Made by a program: the position numbers and the translations under genes
Origin: Gammaproteobacteria bacterium
GTDB lineage: Bacteria; Pseudomonadota; Gammaproteobacteria; Pseudomonadales; Halomonadaceae
Length of the DNA: 64,000 bases
Assembly (NCBI GenBank): GCA_023485185.1
Contig: JAMCZP010000361.1
Coordinates: 345-64,344, forward strand
Reading direction: 5' to 3'
Notes under the pieces: generated by a model
What the model saw: the letters and a program-made list of their open reading frames with translations, nothing else
Databases searched by the model: none
Told to the model about the DNA's origin: nothing
Part shown: positions 9,411 to 18,720 of the stretch, one piece after another
Layout of the letters: every line of letters begins with the position of its first letter
Numbering within the stretch: position 1 is the stretch's first letter

Positions 9411-9699
9411 TTCATTTCCTTCATGGATTAATTCCAGGCACTATTTCTTCTAGGTAAGATTGATTAACCGCGCAGGTGTCGCAATCAACTCATACTATGA
9501 TGCTTTTCATACACGGCATGTTGTGCACTAACCATTGCACCGCAGCATCGTTATTTAAACGCTCGCTGTGGTCAAGCGCCATTACGAGGTTTTTTTAGAC
9601 ACTATTCAGGCATATAGACTTGCTAAATAGCGCATTTGCCAGCTTAATCCGCCACATCCTAGTAGCTTTACTTAAAACACGCACTGAGAGTTTTGGTTT
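9411..9699. other. Divergent intergenic region, exchanger / pqiA
   Basis: These 289 bases contain the two divergent promoters. I see no gene, RNA or clear operator. A GAGAG at about 9686 may be the ribosome site for the TTG start of pqiA. Confidence 0.4.
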
Positions 9700-11067
9700 T
9701 TGGCTCAACATCGATTGATCAAACGTCCTAATTTAACGGTCAACACGCCACTCGTTGACCGCTCACCGCCTGAGGTTAGAACTCAGCGGCGGCGCCTGCG
9801 CGCCTGCCACGAGTGCGACTGGGTCTCGGCTTTACCACCATTGAACTCTGGTGAAAAAGCCTCCTGTCCTCGCTGCTCGCACGTGCTAGTTAAACGTCAC
9901 CGCTTTCCAGCACAGCGTAGTATGGCATTGGCCATTGCGGCTCTCACTGCCCTGGTGCTGGCAATTTCGTTTCCGTTTATTAGCTTCTCTGTCAGTGGTA
10001 TTGGCAACCGGATTGAGCTGTCTCAAACCGCCACTACCTTAATTGGCTTTCACCAGCCGGTCGTTGCCATTGCCGTTATAATGACCATTGTCGTGCTGCC
10101 CGCAGTGTATCTGCTGGGCGTCATTTGGCTGCAATTTGGTCTGCTACGCGATCGCCCCTTGCCCTACAGCCGGGATATCGCGCGCACTTTGGCACACCTA
10201 ATACCTTGGATGATGGCCGATGTATTTATTATCGGCGCGCTGGTCAGTCTCATTAAAATCGTTGGAATAGCGCAAATTGAATTAGGCATCTCATTCTGGG
10301 CTTTTTGCGCTTTTGCAGTGCTACTGCTGATGACCACGCAATCGATTGATGCGGATTGGATGTGGTTTTCATTAGAAGGGGAACCATTAGCCCCTGAAGG
10401 CACCCAAACTGGGCGCCCTGCAGCAGAACAAAATTTAACTGGCTGCCCCACCTGTGGGCTTGTTAACCGGCTTTCAGAGCATGGCAGAGGATACTGTATA
10501 CGTTGCCATGAAAAGCTTCATCAGCGCCTGCCTCATAGCCTACAGCGCACATGGGCCCTCATAGGCGCGTCAGCGATAATGTATATTCCTGCTAATGTCT
10601 ATCCGATTATGACGACCACCAGCCTGGGCCACTCCTCACCCTCAACTATTATTGGCGGTGTCGTTCAGCTCATTCAAATGGGTTCTTGGCCTATTGCAGC
10701 CGTTATATTTATTGCCAGCGTTATCGTTCCTGTGGGCAAACTGGTTGCTTTAACATGGCTTTGCGTAGTCGTTAGACGGAGTAATGTATTAAATGCTAAC
10801 AGCCGCACGCGACTTTACCGCCTAACGGAATTCATTGGCCGCTGGTCGATGGTCGATGTCTTTGTTGTGGCCATTTTAGTTGCTTTGATTCGTGCGGGCT
10901 CATTGATGTCAATTACACCTGGGCCTGCAGCGCTCGCCTTCGGCTGCGTGGTTGTGTTAACCATGCTGGCAGCGATGACATTTGATCCACGTTTAATCTG
11001 GGACTTACCCTTACCCTCTTCTTCTGTCCGCCGTAAAACGGCCACCAAGGATATTGTTGATGGCTAA
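9700..11067 (+). CDS. pqiA: Intermembrane transport protein PqiA
   Basis: Multi-pass inner-membrane partner of the MCE protein PqiB in lipid traffic between the two membranes. The 455 residues hold two PqiA modules, each starting with a zinc-ribbon-like pair: CHEC/CPRC (about 36-60) and CPTC/CIRC (about 248-267). Each pair is followed by about four hydrophobic helices. No ATG exists upstream of the first cysteine pair; the TTG at 9700 is the best available start, and a second TTG lies six codons in. It overlaps pqiB by eight bases. The presence of pqiC identifies this as Pqi rather than LetAB (YebST). Confidence 0.9.
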   Translation: MAQHRLIKRPNLTVNTPLVDRSPPEVRTQRRRLRACHECDWVSALPPLNSGEKASCPRCSHVLVKRHRFPAQRSMALAIAALTALVLAISFPFISFSVSGIGNRIELSQTATTLIGFHQPVVAIAVIMTIVVLPAVYLLGVIWLQFGLLRDRPLPYSRDIARTLAHLIPWMMADVFIIGALVSLIKIVGIAQIELGISFWAFCAFAVLLLMTTQSIDADWMWFSLEGEPLAPEGTQTGRPAAEQNLTGCPTCGLVNRLSEHGRGYCIRCHEKLHQRLPHSLQRTWALIGASAIMYIPANVYPIMTTTSLGHSSPSTIIGGVVQLIQMGSWPIAAVIFIASVIVPVGKLVALTWLCVVVRRSNVLNANSRTRLYRLTEFIGRWSMVDVFVVAILVALIRAGSLMSITPGPAALAFGCVVVLTMLAAMTFDPRLIWDLPLPSSSVRRKTATKDIVDG

Positions 11068-12745
11068 TGAAACACTAACGCCGAACACCGACCCATCAGA
11101 TGAAACTGATTTAAATAAGGCCAAAACATCGCGCCAAACTCGCTTATCGCCGATTTGGGTGGTGCCTATTGTTGCCATCGCAATTGGCCTATGGCTGGTG
11201 TATGACAACTACTCAAGCCGCGGCACGCTGGTAACGCTCACCATGGAGAGCGCTGAAGGCATTGAGGCAGGTAGCACGTTAATTCGCAGTCGCAATGTCG
11301 AAATTGGCCGTGTTCAAACAGTGCGTTTGTCAGACGATTTATCCCATGCCGTAATGACTGCACGTATTCAACCCGGTGTGGAAGATATGCTGCGAGAAGA
11401 CAGTCGCTTCTGGGTAGTTAAGCCCCGCATTGGCCGTGAAGGGATCAGCGGTCTGGGAACCGTTTTATCCGGCGCTTACATTCAGCTTGAGCCCGGTACG
11501 GACGAAGCCCCGCGTCGGGAATTTCCAGTAAGTGATATCCCGCCTGTTGCACCCAGCGGCCAAGCCGGGCTGCGCCTTAGCTTAACCAGCCAACTGGGCA
11601 ATTCACTACGCGTCGGCGACCCGGTTTCTTATCAAGGTTACACCGTAGGGCGTATCGAAGAGAACCGCTTTGATGCAGCCTCACGCACTATGCAACATCA
11701 AGTTTTTATTGAAGAACCCTATACACAGCTCGTCACCGATAGCACACGTTTCTGGACCACCAGCGGCGTTGACTTTCGCTTAGGTGCCGATGGCGTTCGC
11801 GTCAACGTTGAATCTTTAGAGGCTCTGCTCGGCGGTGGCGTTACCTTCGGCGTGCCCGAAGACTTACCAATGGGCCAGCCCGTTGAAGCCAACACACGCT
11901 TTACGCTGTATGCGGATGAAGACGAGGCACGGGAAGGAACATTCAATCGCTATTTGGAGTATGTACTACTCGTTGATGAAACGGTGCGCGGCTTATCGAG
12001 AGGCGCACCCGTTGAATTTCGCGGCGTACGCATGGGCACTGTTGCTGCCGTACCGTGGAAATTTACCGCGCCTCAGCCTGACTCGCGCGCACGATTTGCG
12101 ATTCCCGTACTCATACGCATAGAACCTCAGCGGCTTGGTATTGAAAATAGCGACATCGACTTGGGCGAGTGGGAAGCACGCTTCAACCGTATGTTCGGGC
12201 TCGGGCTGCGCGCCTCGTTGAAAAGTGGCAGCCTGCTGACGGGGGCTCTGTTTGTAGATTTAAACTTCCAGCGTGACCTAGCCGAGGAGTATGTCCCCGA
12301 ACAGTTCTCGGATCTAAACGTATTCCCAACAGTTGCCGGAGGCTTTGCCCAGATACAGGCGCAAGTGACCGATTTATTAGAAAAGCTCAACGCACTTGAA
12401 GTAGAGCCTCTGCTAGCTGGTCTAGACCGCAATCTACAAGCTTCAGAAAGCATGCTAAACGAAGTGCGTGAGGTTAGCGTCTCACTTAATCAATTGCTGA
12501 GTGACCCAGAGACACAAGCGGTAGGGGGTAACTTAAATGCGACCCTTGATGAATTACGCAACACAATGCAAGGTTTATCGCCTTCGTCTCCCGCCTACCA
12601 GGAGCTTACGGGTGCCATAGAACGCCTGGATCGCTTAATGCGTGACCTACAGCCGCTCACGCGCACACTGAATGAAAATCCAAGAGCACTGTTGTTCGAC
12701 AACCTAGATGCGCAAGACCCCATTCCGCGTGCGCCACGTGAATAA
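11060..12745 (+). CDS. pqiB: Intermembrane transport protein PqiB (three MCE domains)
   Basis: Periplasm-spanning MCE protein that forms hexameric rings and a coiled-coil needle carrying lipids between membranes. After one N-terminal helix (about residues 32-50) three MlaD/MCE repeats follow, roughly at 55-155, 165-270 and 285-405. A helical C-terminal region (about 430-540) would form the needle. Length 561 is close to E. coli PqiB (546). The ATG at 11060 overlaps the pqiA stop; two in-frame TTG codons just upstream are less likely starts. Confidence 0.92.
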   Translation: MANETLTPNTDPSDETDLNKAKTSRQTRLSPIWVVPIVAIAIGLWLVYDNYSSRGTLVTLTMESAEGIEAGSTLIRSRNVEIGRVQTVRLSDDLSHAVMTARIQPGVEDMLREDSRFWVVKPRIGREGISGLGTVLSGAYIQLEPGTDEAPRREFPVSDIPPVAPSGQAGLRLSLTSQLGNSLRVGDPVSYQGYTVGRIEENRFDAASRTMQHQVFIEEPYTQLVTDSTRFWTTSGVDFRLGADGVRVNVESLEALLGGGVTFGVPEDLPMGQPVEANTRFTLYADEDEAREGTFNRYLEYVLLVDETVRGLSRGAPVEFRGVRMGTVAAVPWKFTAPQPDSRARFAIPVLIRIEPQRLGIENSDIDLGEWEARFNRMFGLGLRASLKSGSLLTGALFVDLNFQRDLAEEYVPEQFSDLNVFPTVAGGFAQIQAQVTDLLEKLNALEVEPLLAGLDRNLQASESMLNEVREVSVSLNQLLSDPETQAVGGNLNATLDELRNTMQGLSPSSPAYQELTGAIERLDRLMRDLQPLTRTLNENPRALLFDNLDAQDPIPRAPRE

Positions 12746-12755
12746 GGAGCCAATG

Positions 12756-13379
12756 ATGTCAATACAGACACCTAAGTCGTTAGGGTCAGGCAAGTTATCC
12801 TGGTTAAGGTGCCTAGCGTTGCTAGTAACCTGCCTGCTGGTATCTGCTTGCGCCAGCAGCGTGACGCCGCCAGCACGCTATATGCTGACAAGCAGCCAGC
12901 TCACCAGCGCACCTGCCCAGCCAACAGGAACACTACGTCTTAGCGCCCCTCGGCTTGCTCACTATCTGGATGTGGAAGGTATCGTGATGCAATTAGATGA
13001 TATTACGTTGAACGCGGCGCGCGAACATCAATGGGCAGAAGGGCTAGGCCGACAGCTCGAGCGTGGACTCCGCGCACGCTTGTCACAAACACTACCCTCT
13101 CTCAGAGTTGTCCGTGCAGAAGGGAGTCAACCCGGCGCATTGACACTGCGGATCGAAGTTGACCAATTTCAGGGGCGTTTTGACGGCCTAGCCGTTGCAA
13201 GCGGTCAGTGGCAGCTGATAAATGCCGAGGGTGAAATGCTAGCAATGGAAAATTTTTATGCTGAAACAACCCTTGAAGAAGATGGCTATCCTGCACTAGT
13301 GCGCGCCCTAAGCAGTAGCTGGGATCAAACTGCCGAGCTTATCGCTGAAGAGATACGCTCGGGCGCTTATTTCAACTAA
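12756..13379 (+). CDS. pqiC: Outer-membrane lipoprotein PqiC (ABC-type transport auxiliary, DUF330)
   Basis: Lipoprotein that docks the PqiB needle at the outer membrane. About 207 residues with a lipoprotein signal peptide ending in LVSAC (lipobox). The rest fits the PqiC/YmbA family (RLSAPRLAHYLDVEGIV, and a conserved LRIEVDQFQG strand). AAGGAG at 12744-12749, just after the pqiB stop, gives six-base spacing to this ATG. The ATG immediately before it (12753) is an alternative. It is the third gene of pqiABC. Confidence 0.88.
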   Translation: MSIQTPKSLGSGKLSWLRCLALLVTCLLVSACASSVTPPARYMLTSSQLTSAPAQPTGTLRLSAPRLAHYLDVEGIVMQLDDITLNAAREHQWAEGLGRQLERGLRARLSQTLPSLRVVRAEGSQPGALTLRIEVDQFQGRFDGLAVASGQWQLINAEGEMLAMENFYAETTLEEDGYPALVRALSSSWDQTAELIAEEIRSGAYFN

Positions 13380-13415
13380 ATTATTATACAATCAAGCCAT
13401 TATGAGGCGGCTCAT

Positions 13416-13883
13416 ATGACAAATGATGAACATACAACGCCCCTAGCTATTGAGCAATTACGGGATGGCATTAGCGCCCTAATGCAAACGGTGACGTCAC
13501 TACTAGATGACGAAGCGACGCTGGCAACTCTTGAAACCGCACTGCATAGCCACGATGCACTCAGCGATCAGCTAGCCTCTTACACGCTTGATAGCTCAGC
13601 GGCGGATGCCCTTCAACGCATTGAGCATTTTATTACCCTTCAAGCAGGGCAATATTTCAAGGCTAAGGAAGCGACGCTTGAGGATCAAGAAAGCAATCGA
13701 TTTATCTCACTTTTCGCTCGCCAGCTGCTCGCCCTTGAGGGCATAGGCCCCGCCACTGCCCGTCAACTATTTCAGAGTGGCATTTTCACCCCTGAAGCTC
13801 TTAATGCGTTAACACCCCAAGCGCTTGAAGAGCTTGAACTACCGCCTTCGACCCTGGCCCGCCTTTTATCGTTACGTGATTAG
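13416..13883 (+). CDS. Helix-hairpin-helix protein of unknown function
   Basis: I do not recognise a named family. The 155-residue acidic protein is mostly helical. Its C-terminal third (about 101-153) has a helix-hairpin-helix signature, LALEGIGPATARQLFQSGI, followed by a second weaker hairpin (LNALTPQALEELELPPSTLARLL). Such motifs contact DNA backbone non-specifically in repair and recombination proteins. No catalytic motif is visible in the N-terminal part. It follows pqiC by 36 bases and is followed by a hairpin, so it could be the last gene of the pqi transcript. Confidence 0.7.
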   Translation: MTNDEHTTPLAIEQLRDGISALMQTVTSLLDDEATLATLETALHSHDALSDQLASYTLDSSAADALQRIEHFITLQAGQYFKAKEATLEDQESNRFISLFARQLLALEGIGPATARQLFQSGIFTPEALNALTPQALEELELPPSTLARLLSLRD

Positions 13884-14190
13884 CTACCTAGCTGACACGA
13901 GGCAGCTAAACAAGCTGCCTTGTTATAACCGTGTTACACTGCCCGGCTTATTACTGACACGAATGTTTTCTGATGTGTCCGTGCGCATCAGAATATAGCG
14001 CTGTTTCGCGCTGTAACTCTCTTGTCTCCTGTCACGGTCAACCACGGCTAACCAACGACCATCGCGGCCTAGTGAAATATCTGGCACACTTCGCTGCCGC
14101 GAAGGTGAATCAACCTCGCTTTTTGAACATTACATCTAGTGACAACAACTACTTACCAGTACTGACTCACTAGGTGATTGCGGAGAACGC
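13884..14190 (+). other. Intergenic region and long rhlE leader
   Basis: The 307 bases contain a hairpin at 13900-13920 (AGGCAGCT, 5-base loop, AGCTGCCT, then TGTTATAA), a weak terminator for the HhH gene. A small stem CTTCGC-TGCC-GCGAAG lies further down in the rhlE leader. The one in-frame reading at 13973-14173 lacks a ribosome site and has no protein-like features, so I do not call it a gene. A long leader is common for DEAD-box helicase genes. Confidence 0.45.
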
Positions 14191-15447
14191 ATGAGCTTTT
14201 CTGATCTTGGCCTGCACGCCGATTTGTTACGCGCTGTCACAGCGCAAGGTTACACCGAACCTACTCCTATTCAGCGACAAGCAATCCCTGTCGTGTTAGA
14301 AGGTCGTGATATGTTAGCCAGCGCCCAAACCGGCACCGGCAAAACGGCGGGCTTTACTCTCCCGATGTTACAACGGCTAAAAGATGGCAAACGTCCCGGC
14401 AGACGTCAGGTCCGCGCGCTGGTACTAACACCCACACGTGAGCTTGCGGCTCAGGTCGGTGAGAGCGTAGCAACCTATGGTCAGCACCTATCGCTGCGCT
14501 CTCACATTATCTTTGGCGGTGTTGGCCAACAGCCCCAAATTGATGCACTAAAAGCAGGCCTGGACGTGCTTATCGCAACGCCAGGTCGCTTACTTGATCT
14601 ACACCAGCAGGGCCATGTGGACCTATCCACGGTCGAAATTTTAGTGCTTGATGAAGCAGATCGCATGCTGGATATGGGTTTTATCCACGACATTAAGCGC
14701 CTGCTCCGACTGGTGCCTAAAAAGCGCCAAAACCTGCTGTTTTCCGCAACGTTTTCTAACGAAATCCAGACGCTTGCACAACAGCTACTAAACAACCCGG
14801 CACTCATTGAAGTGGCACCACGCAATACCACAGCCGAGAAAATCGAGCAAGCTATCTATCGTGTAGACCGTGAAAAAAAGCGCGAACTATTAGCCCACCT
14901 AATCCAGCAAAACGGCTGGTTTCAAGTGCTGGTATTCACGCGTACTAAACATGGCGCCAACCGCCTTGCCGAACAACTTTCCAAGCAAGACATACCTGCC
15001 ATGGCAATTCATGGCAATAAAAGTCAAGGTGCCCGTACTCGTGCACTGACCGCTTTTAAGAGTGGTGAACTGCAGGTACTTGTTGCGACTGATATTGCAG
15101 CACGCGGTTTGGATATCAATGAGCTACCGCACGTTGTTAATTTTGACCTGCCTAATGTGGCCGAAGATTACGTTCATCGCATTGGCCGTACCGGTCGCGC
15201 TGGCAGTAATGGCGAGGCAGTATCGCTGGTTTGTGTCGACGAGCACGCCTTGCTAGGCAATATTGAGCGGCTCATTAAACAGACGCTGCCAAAACATATT
15301 GAACCCGGTTTTGAGCCTGATCCCAGCATCAAGCCAGAACCCATCGAAAATGGTCGCCGCAACCAACGGCAACCACGCGCTAAACGCAAGCCCGAAGGCC
15401 AAAGTGCCAATGTCGGTGCTGAACGTAAACGACGCGTTAGACGCTAG
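14191..15447 (+). CDS. rhlE: DEAD-box ATP-dependent RNA helicase RhlE
   Basis: RNA unwinding enzyme involved in ribosome assembly and mRNA turnover in the cytosol. The 418 residues carry the ordered helicase motifs: Q motif (TPIQRQAIP), AQTGTGKT (motif I, about 45-52), PTRELA (Ia), [13 protein letters not shown] (II, about 153-165), SAT (III), ARGLDI (V) and [10 protein letters not shown] (VI). A basic, low-complexity tail (about 375-418, rich in Arg/Lys) fits the RhlE subgroup. GCGGAGA lies just before the ATG. Neighbouring genes give no further hint. Confidence 0.9.
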   Translation: MSFSDLGLHADLLRAVTAQGYTEPTPIQRQAIPVVLEGRDMLASAQTGTGKTAGFTLPMLQRLKDGKRPGRRQVRALVLTPTRELAAQVGESVATYGQHLSLRSHIIFGGVGQQPQIDALKAGLDVLIATPGRLLDLHQQGHVDLSTVEILVLDEADRMLDMGFIHDIKRLLRLVPKKRQNLLFSATFSNEIQTLAQQLLNNPALIEVAPRNTTAEKIEQAIYRVDREKKRELLAHLIQQNGWFQVLVFTRTKHGANRLAEQLSKQDIPAMAIHGNKSQGARTRALTAFKSGELQVLVATDIAARGLDINELPHVVNFDLPNVAEDYVHRIGRTGRAGSNGEAVSLVCVDEHALLGNIERLIKQTLPKHIEPGFEPDPSIKPEPIENGRRNQRQPRAKRKPEGQSANVGAERKRRVRR

Positions 15448-15458
15448 CTCCCAGTGCT

Positions 15459-15491
15459 GGAATATGCGAAGGTAGCTGCCTTGCATATTCC
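15459..15491 (+). terminator. Hairpin after rhlE
   Basis: GGAATATGC (15459-15467) pairs perfectly with GCATATTCC (15483-15491), with an inner AAGG/CCTT stem. There is no proper T run after it, so termination would be weak or factor-assisted. Confidence 0.45.
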
Positions 15492-15553
15492 AAGCCGCTG
15501 TTATTAGCATTTATTTCCAGCCTTCAGGCATGAACATTTTTCACGGAGCGATT

Positions 15554-16057
15554 ATGGCATCATCCCAACTCATGGCCGATTACCGCCAATGGCTGACATT
15601 TCAGCGCCAAGAGCAGCTCAGCCGAGAACACCAAGGGATTGTGCAGCGTTTAGAGGACGCCCGCGCCACAGCCAATCAAGTGGTCCAGGCTTATCGCAGC
15701 ATGGCTGAAAAAGCCTCTATTGAAGGCGCCTGCTACCGTACAATTTTTCTGCGTCAGCGAGAAGATAACCACGCCTTACCCTGTGAAGGCTGGCTATTTG
15801 TAAGGCGTGTACTTAGCGAGGGCAATAGCACTCGTGTACGTGTTACGTTAATTGAAACGTTCTCGCTTGAAGACGGCATTATGTCAGCAGGCGATAAGCC
15901 AGCACGCAAGCTTACCCTCGAAATATTTGACCAACTGCACATGGATAAAGGTATGCGTACCACGGTAAGGGTAGACTGCTTGGATGCTCAGCAGGATTAT
16001 CATTTTATCACGCTACTTGATGCTGTTCGTGGAGACTTGCGCCCTCATCTTAAGTAA
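15554..16057 (+). CDS. Uncharacterised cytosolic protein, 167 residues
   Basis: I do not recognise the family. The N-terminal 60 residues look like one long amphipathic helix rich in Gln, Arg and Glu (possible coiled coil). They are followed by a mixed, probably beta-rich domain with a conserved-looking WLFVRRVL and an ending DAVRGDLRPHLK. No signal peptide, membrane helix or catalytic motif is visible. CGGAG lies seven bases before this ATG; the in-frame ATG at 15530 has no ribosome site. It sits between rhlE and an MFS gene, 15 bases before the latter, so the two may be cotranscribed. Confidence 0.65.
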   Translation: MASSQLMADYRQWLTFQRQEQLSREHQGIVQRLEDARATANQVVQAYRSMAEKASIEGACYRTIFLRQREDNHALPCEGWLFVRRVLSEGNSTRVRVTLIETFSLEDGIMSAGDKPARKLTLEIFDQLHMDKGMRTTVRVDCLDAQQDYHFITLLDAVRGDLRPHLK

Positions 16058-16072
16058 GCGCCTGGGCTCAGC

Positions 16073-17284
16073 ATGGTATCTCGTCGTTCAATTACGTTTA
16101 TCTTACTGATGGTTGTGGTGGGGCTTAACTTACGCCCTGCCATGTCATCGGTTGCCCCTTTGCTCACTCGGCTTCAGGAAACGGCTGGCCTGTCGGCTAC
16201 TGCCGCTGGCTTACTCACCACCCTTCCGGTACTTTTCCTGGGCTTATTCGCTCCGCTTGCACCCATCCTGGCTAAACACTTTGGCAGCGAAAGAACACTC
16301 AGCGCGGCACTTATATTGCTGGCGGCAGGGCTTATTTTGCGTGGGCTACCACTCCCCGGCGTGCTATTTGTCGGCTCAGCAATGGCTGGTGCTGCAATTG
16401 GTATTGGCGGCACCTTACTTCCGGCTTTAGTAAAACGCGAACTGCCCGATAGCGCTGATTTACTTACCGGTCTATACACGATGGCACTCTGCTTGGGAGG
16501 AGCCCTGGGGGCGGGACTGAGCGTACCACTGACCCAACTGCTTGGCAGTTGGCAAGCTAGCTTAATGAGCTGGTCGTTACTGTCACTGTTCGCCCTGGTG
16601 GTATGGCACTTCAAAATGCCGCGTACATCTTCATTAGCACCACCCACCCCAGCCAATAGCGACGCTCTCAAACTGCTTAAACAACCGCTCACATGGCACG
16701 TCATGCTGTTTATGGGGATTCAATCTTCCATGGCCTACATCGTGTTTGGCTGGCTACCGACACTCCTGGTCTACCGCGGTTATAACGAAGCTGATGCAGG
16801 TTGGACCATGGCGGTTTCAATTATGTGTCAGTTAGCGTCCGCCCTGGGCGCTCCTTGGCTTGCACGCATGGGGCGTGACCAGCGCCCCGCCCTACTGCTT
16901 GTACTGTTGAGCACCGGCCTAGGTCTCTGGATGCTACTCATCGCCCCGATAGCTTGGAAGTGGCCTGGAGCGGCACTACTCGGCATTGGTCAGGGAGGCA
17001 GCTTTAGCCTCGCGTTAAGCTTGCTAGTCCTTCGCACCGCTAACTCACGACTGGCAGGACAGCTTTCGGGGCTTGTACAGGGCGGTGGCTATACACTCGC
17101 TGCTTTAGGTCCCTTTGGCGTAGGCGTTTTACTCCAGGCTGGGGCCAGCATCGGGCATATTGCTTGGGTGTTGATTGTGCTTATTACCCTTTGCTGTGGC
17201 TTTGCCTTATTAGCTGGAAAAAATCAGCGCTTAGATGACCAGTCGGGAAGCCTTGAAGTACAGCGTATAGCTCGTTCTTATTGA
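16073..17284 (+). CDS. MFS transporter, CynX/NimT (cyanate permease-like) family
   Basis: Inner-membrane carrier of 403 residues with twelve predicted helices. The N-terminal GLNLRPAMSSVAPLL is characteristic of the CynX/NimT branch of the major facilitator superfamily, whose members move cyanate, nitroimidazoles or are uncharacterised. No cynS or cynT is nearby, so cyanate is not supported. Its stop overlaps the region just before the asparaginase gene (17 bases between stop and the preferred start), suggesting cotranscription; transport of a small amide or amino-acid derivative is possible but only an inference. Confidence 0.8.
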   Translation: MVSRRSITFILLMVVVGLNLRPAMSSVAPLLTRLQETAGLSATAAGLLTTLPVLFLGLFAPLAPILAKHFGSERTLSAALILLAAGLILRGLPLPGVLFVGSAMAGAAIGIGGTLLPALVKRELPDSADLLTGLYTMALCLGGALGAGLSVPLTQLLGSWQASLMSWSLLSLFALVVWHFKMPRTSSLAPPTPANSDALKLLKQPLTWHVMLFMGIQSSMAYIVFGWLPTLLVYRGYNEADAGWTMAVSIMCQLASALGAPWLARMGRDQRPALLLVLLSTGLGLWMLLIAPIAWKWPGAALLGIGQGGSFSLALSLLVLRTANSRLAGQLSGLVQGGGYTLAALGPFGVGVLLQAGASIGHIAWVLIVLITLCCGFALLAGKNQRLDDQSGSLEVQRIARSY

Positions 17285-17301
17285 TCTATCCAGGAAAACC
17301 A

Positions 17302-18378
17302 ATGAGACCACAACACCTCCCTTCCGCAAGCAAAATGTCGTTCAACGCCGAACGTATTCTTGTGATCTATACGGGAGGCACTATCGGCATGCAGCAGCAT
17401 GTCCATGGGCTTACACCAGGCGGTGATTTTGCATCGCGTATGACCGCATCGTTCACTCAACTACCGCTCGCGCAGCAGCGGACATTACCGCTTTATGACG
17501 TGCTCAGTTATACAACACTGATTGACTCAAGCGCCGCCACGCCGCTTATTTGGCAAAAGCTCGCTCAGGATATTAATGACCAATTGGCCGCATACGCAGG
17601 CTTTGTGATCGTTCACGGGACCGACACGCTGAGCTGGACGGCTTCAAGCCTGGCATATCAGTTACAAGGACTTGATCGCCCTGTTGTAATGACTGGCGCT
17701 ATGCAACCTCTTGAAGCCAATGGCAGTGATGGTCTGGAAAATCTCTATGGCGCCCTCCAGTTTGCTGCAAACCCCTCGCTTCAAGAAGTAGCTATTTATT
17801 TCGCTGGAAAACTACTGCGAGGCGCCCGCGCTATCAAGCAGCATAGCGAAGCATTTGACGCCTTCACCAGCCCTAGCTACCCCTTGATAGGTGAACGTGT
17901 GGGCGATGATTTCGTGTACTACTCCAGCAGGAGCCTTGGACATCACCAACGTGGAGCCCCACGCTTTGAGCTGCCGGACTACCGCCCAGTTAATCAAGGA
18001 GAAATCATTCGTATTGTGCTTTGGCCAGGAATCACTGCCTGGCAGCTTGATGCTTGGCTAGGCGACTCCCGTATTAAAGGCGCGCTGTTGCAGCTTTGGG
18101 GAGCTGGCAATCTACCTAACGATGCCAGCTTGATGGAAGTACTCGCACGGGCGAGTGGGGAAGGCAAACTTTTGGCCGCTATAAGCCAGTGCCCGCAGGG
18201 GAGTGTGCAACTCGGCGCCTATGCCGCAGGCCATGGGCTTAGCGACGCAGGCGTGCTATCAGGTGATGATATGACGCCTGAAGCGGCTTTCACCAAACTG
18301 ACCCACCTGCTAGCACAGCCGTTACCCTTAGAGATCCAGCGCCAGCGCTTTTTAACATCGCTCGTCGGCGAACGTTAG
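17302..18378 (+). CDS. ansA: Type I L-asparaginase (cytoplasmic, AnsA family)
   Basis: Hydrolyses asparagine to aspartate and ammonia in the cytosol. The two catalytic signatures are present: IYTGGTIGM near the N-terminus, with the nucleophilic Thr, and VHGTDTLSWTASSL near residue 106, with the second Thr-Asp pair. About 358 residues and no signal peptide, which fits type I rather than the periplasmic type II enzyme. AGGA at 17292-17295 lies six bases before the ATG at 17302; an upstream in-frame TTG and an internal ATG are less likely. Downstream there is no clear terminator. Confidence 0.88.
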   Translation: MRPQHLPSASKMSFNAERILVIYTGGTIGMQQHVHGLTPGGDFASRMTASFTQLPLAQQRTLPLYDVLSYTTLIDSSAATPLIWQKLAQDINDQLAAYAGFVIVHGTDTLSWTASSLAYQLQGLDRPVVMTGAMQPLEANGSDGLENLYGALQFAANPSLQEVAIYFAGKLLRGARAIKQHSEAFDAFTSPSYPLIGERVGDDFVYYSSRSLGHHQRGAPRFELPDYRPVNQGEIIRIVLWPGITAWQLDAWLGDSRIKGALLQLWGAGNLPNDASLMEVLARASGEGKLLAAISQCPQGSVQLGAYAAGHGLSDAGVLSGDDMTPEAAFTKLTHLLAQPLPLEIQRQRFLTSLVGER

Positions 18379-18467
18379 CCAAGCAACTGACTCCTGACAC
18401 TGGCGTAAACTGAGATTCACGCTATGGTGTAGGAGGTTAACCTAACAGTTTGAAGGAGCAGTAGAAT

Positions 18468-18707
18468 ATGGAAAAGCCAGTACACCATTTCAGCGAACTT
18501 TTTGAGCAACTAGGCCTTGCTTCAGACGCCGAATCCATCGAGCGCTTTATTCAGCGCAATGCCCCACTGCCTGAATTGATGCCACTGGCTGACGCCCCCT
18601 GTTGGAATGAAGGGCAGGCAGAGTTTTTAAAGGAAGCGGTGGCAGAAGATGCAGATTGGGCCGAGGTGGTTGACCACCTTGATGCTTCAATGCATAAAGC
18701 CCACTAG
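18468..18707 (+). CDS. DUF2789 family protein
   Basis: A 79-residue acidic, all-helical protein matching DUF2789: an N-terminal FSELFEQLGL helix, a central QRNAPLP turn and a C-terminal WNEGQAEFLKEA segment are family hallmarks. No biochemical function is known to me. A clear GAAGGAG precedes the ATG. It is transcribed alone and converges with the TVP38 gene, 13 bases away. Confidence 0.85.
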   Translation: MEKPVHHFSELFEQLGLASDAESIERFIQRNAPLPELMPLADAPCWNEGQAEFLKEAVAEDADWAEVVDHLDASMHKAH

Positions 18708-18720
18708 GCTGCATCATCTC

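Noticed and set aside
13973..14173. Possible small protein gene upstream of rhlE
   Set aside because: No ribosome site, irregular composition and no protein-like features; better explained as the rhlE leader.
16073..17284. Cyanate transport operon
   Set aside because: The MFS protein is CynX-like but no cyanase or carbonic anhydrase gene is near.
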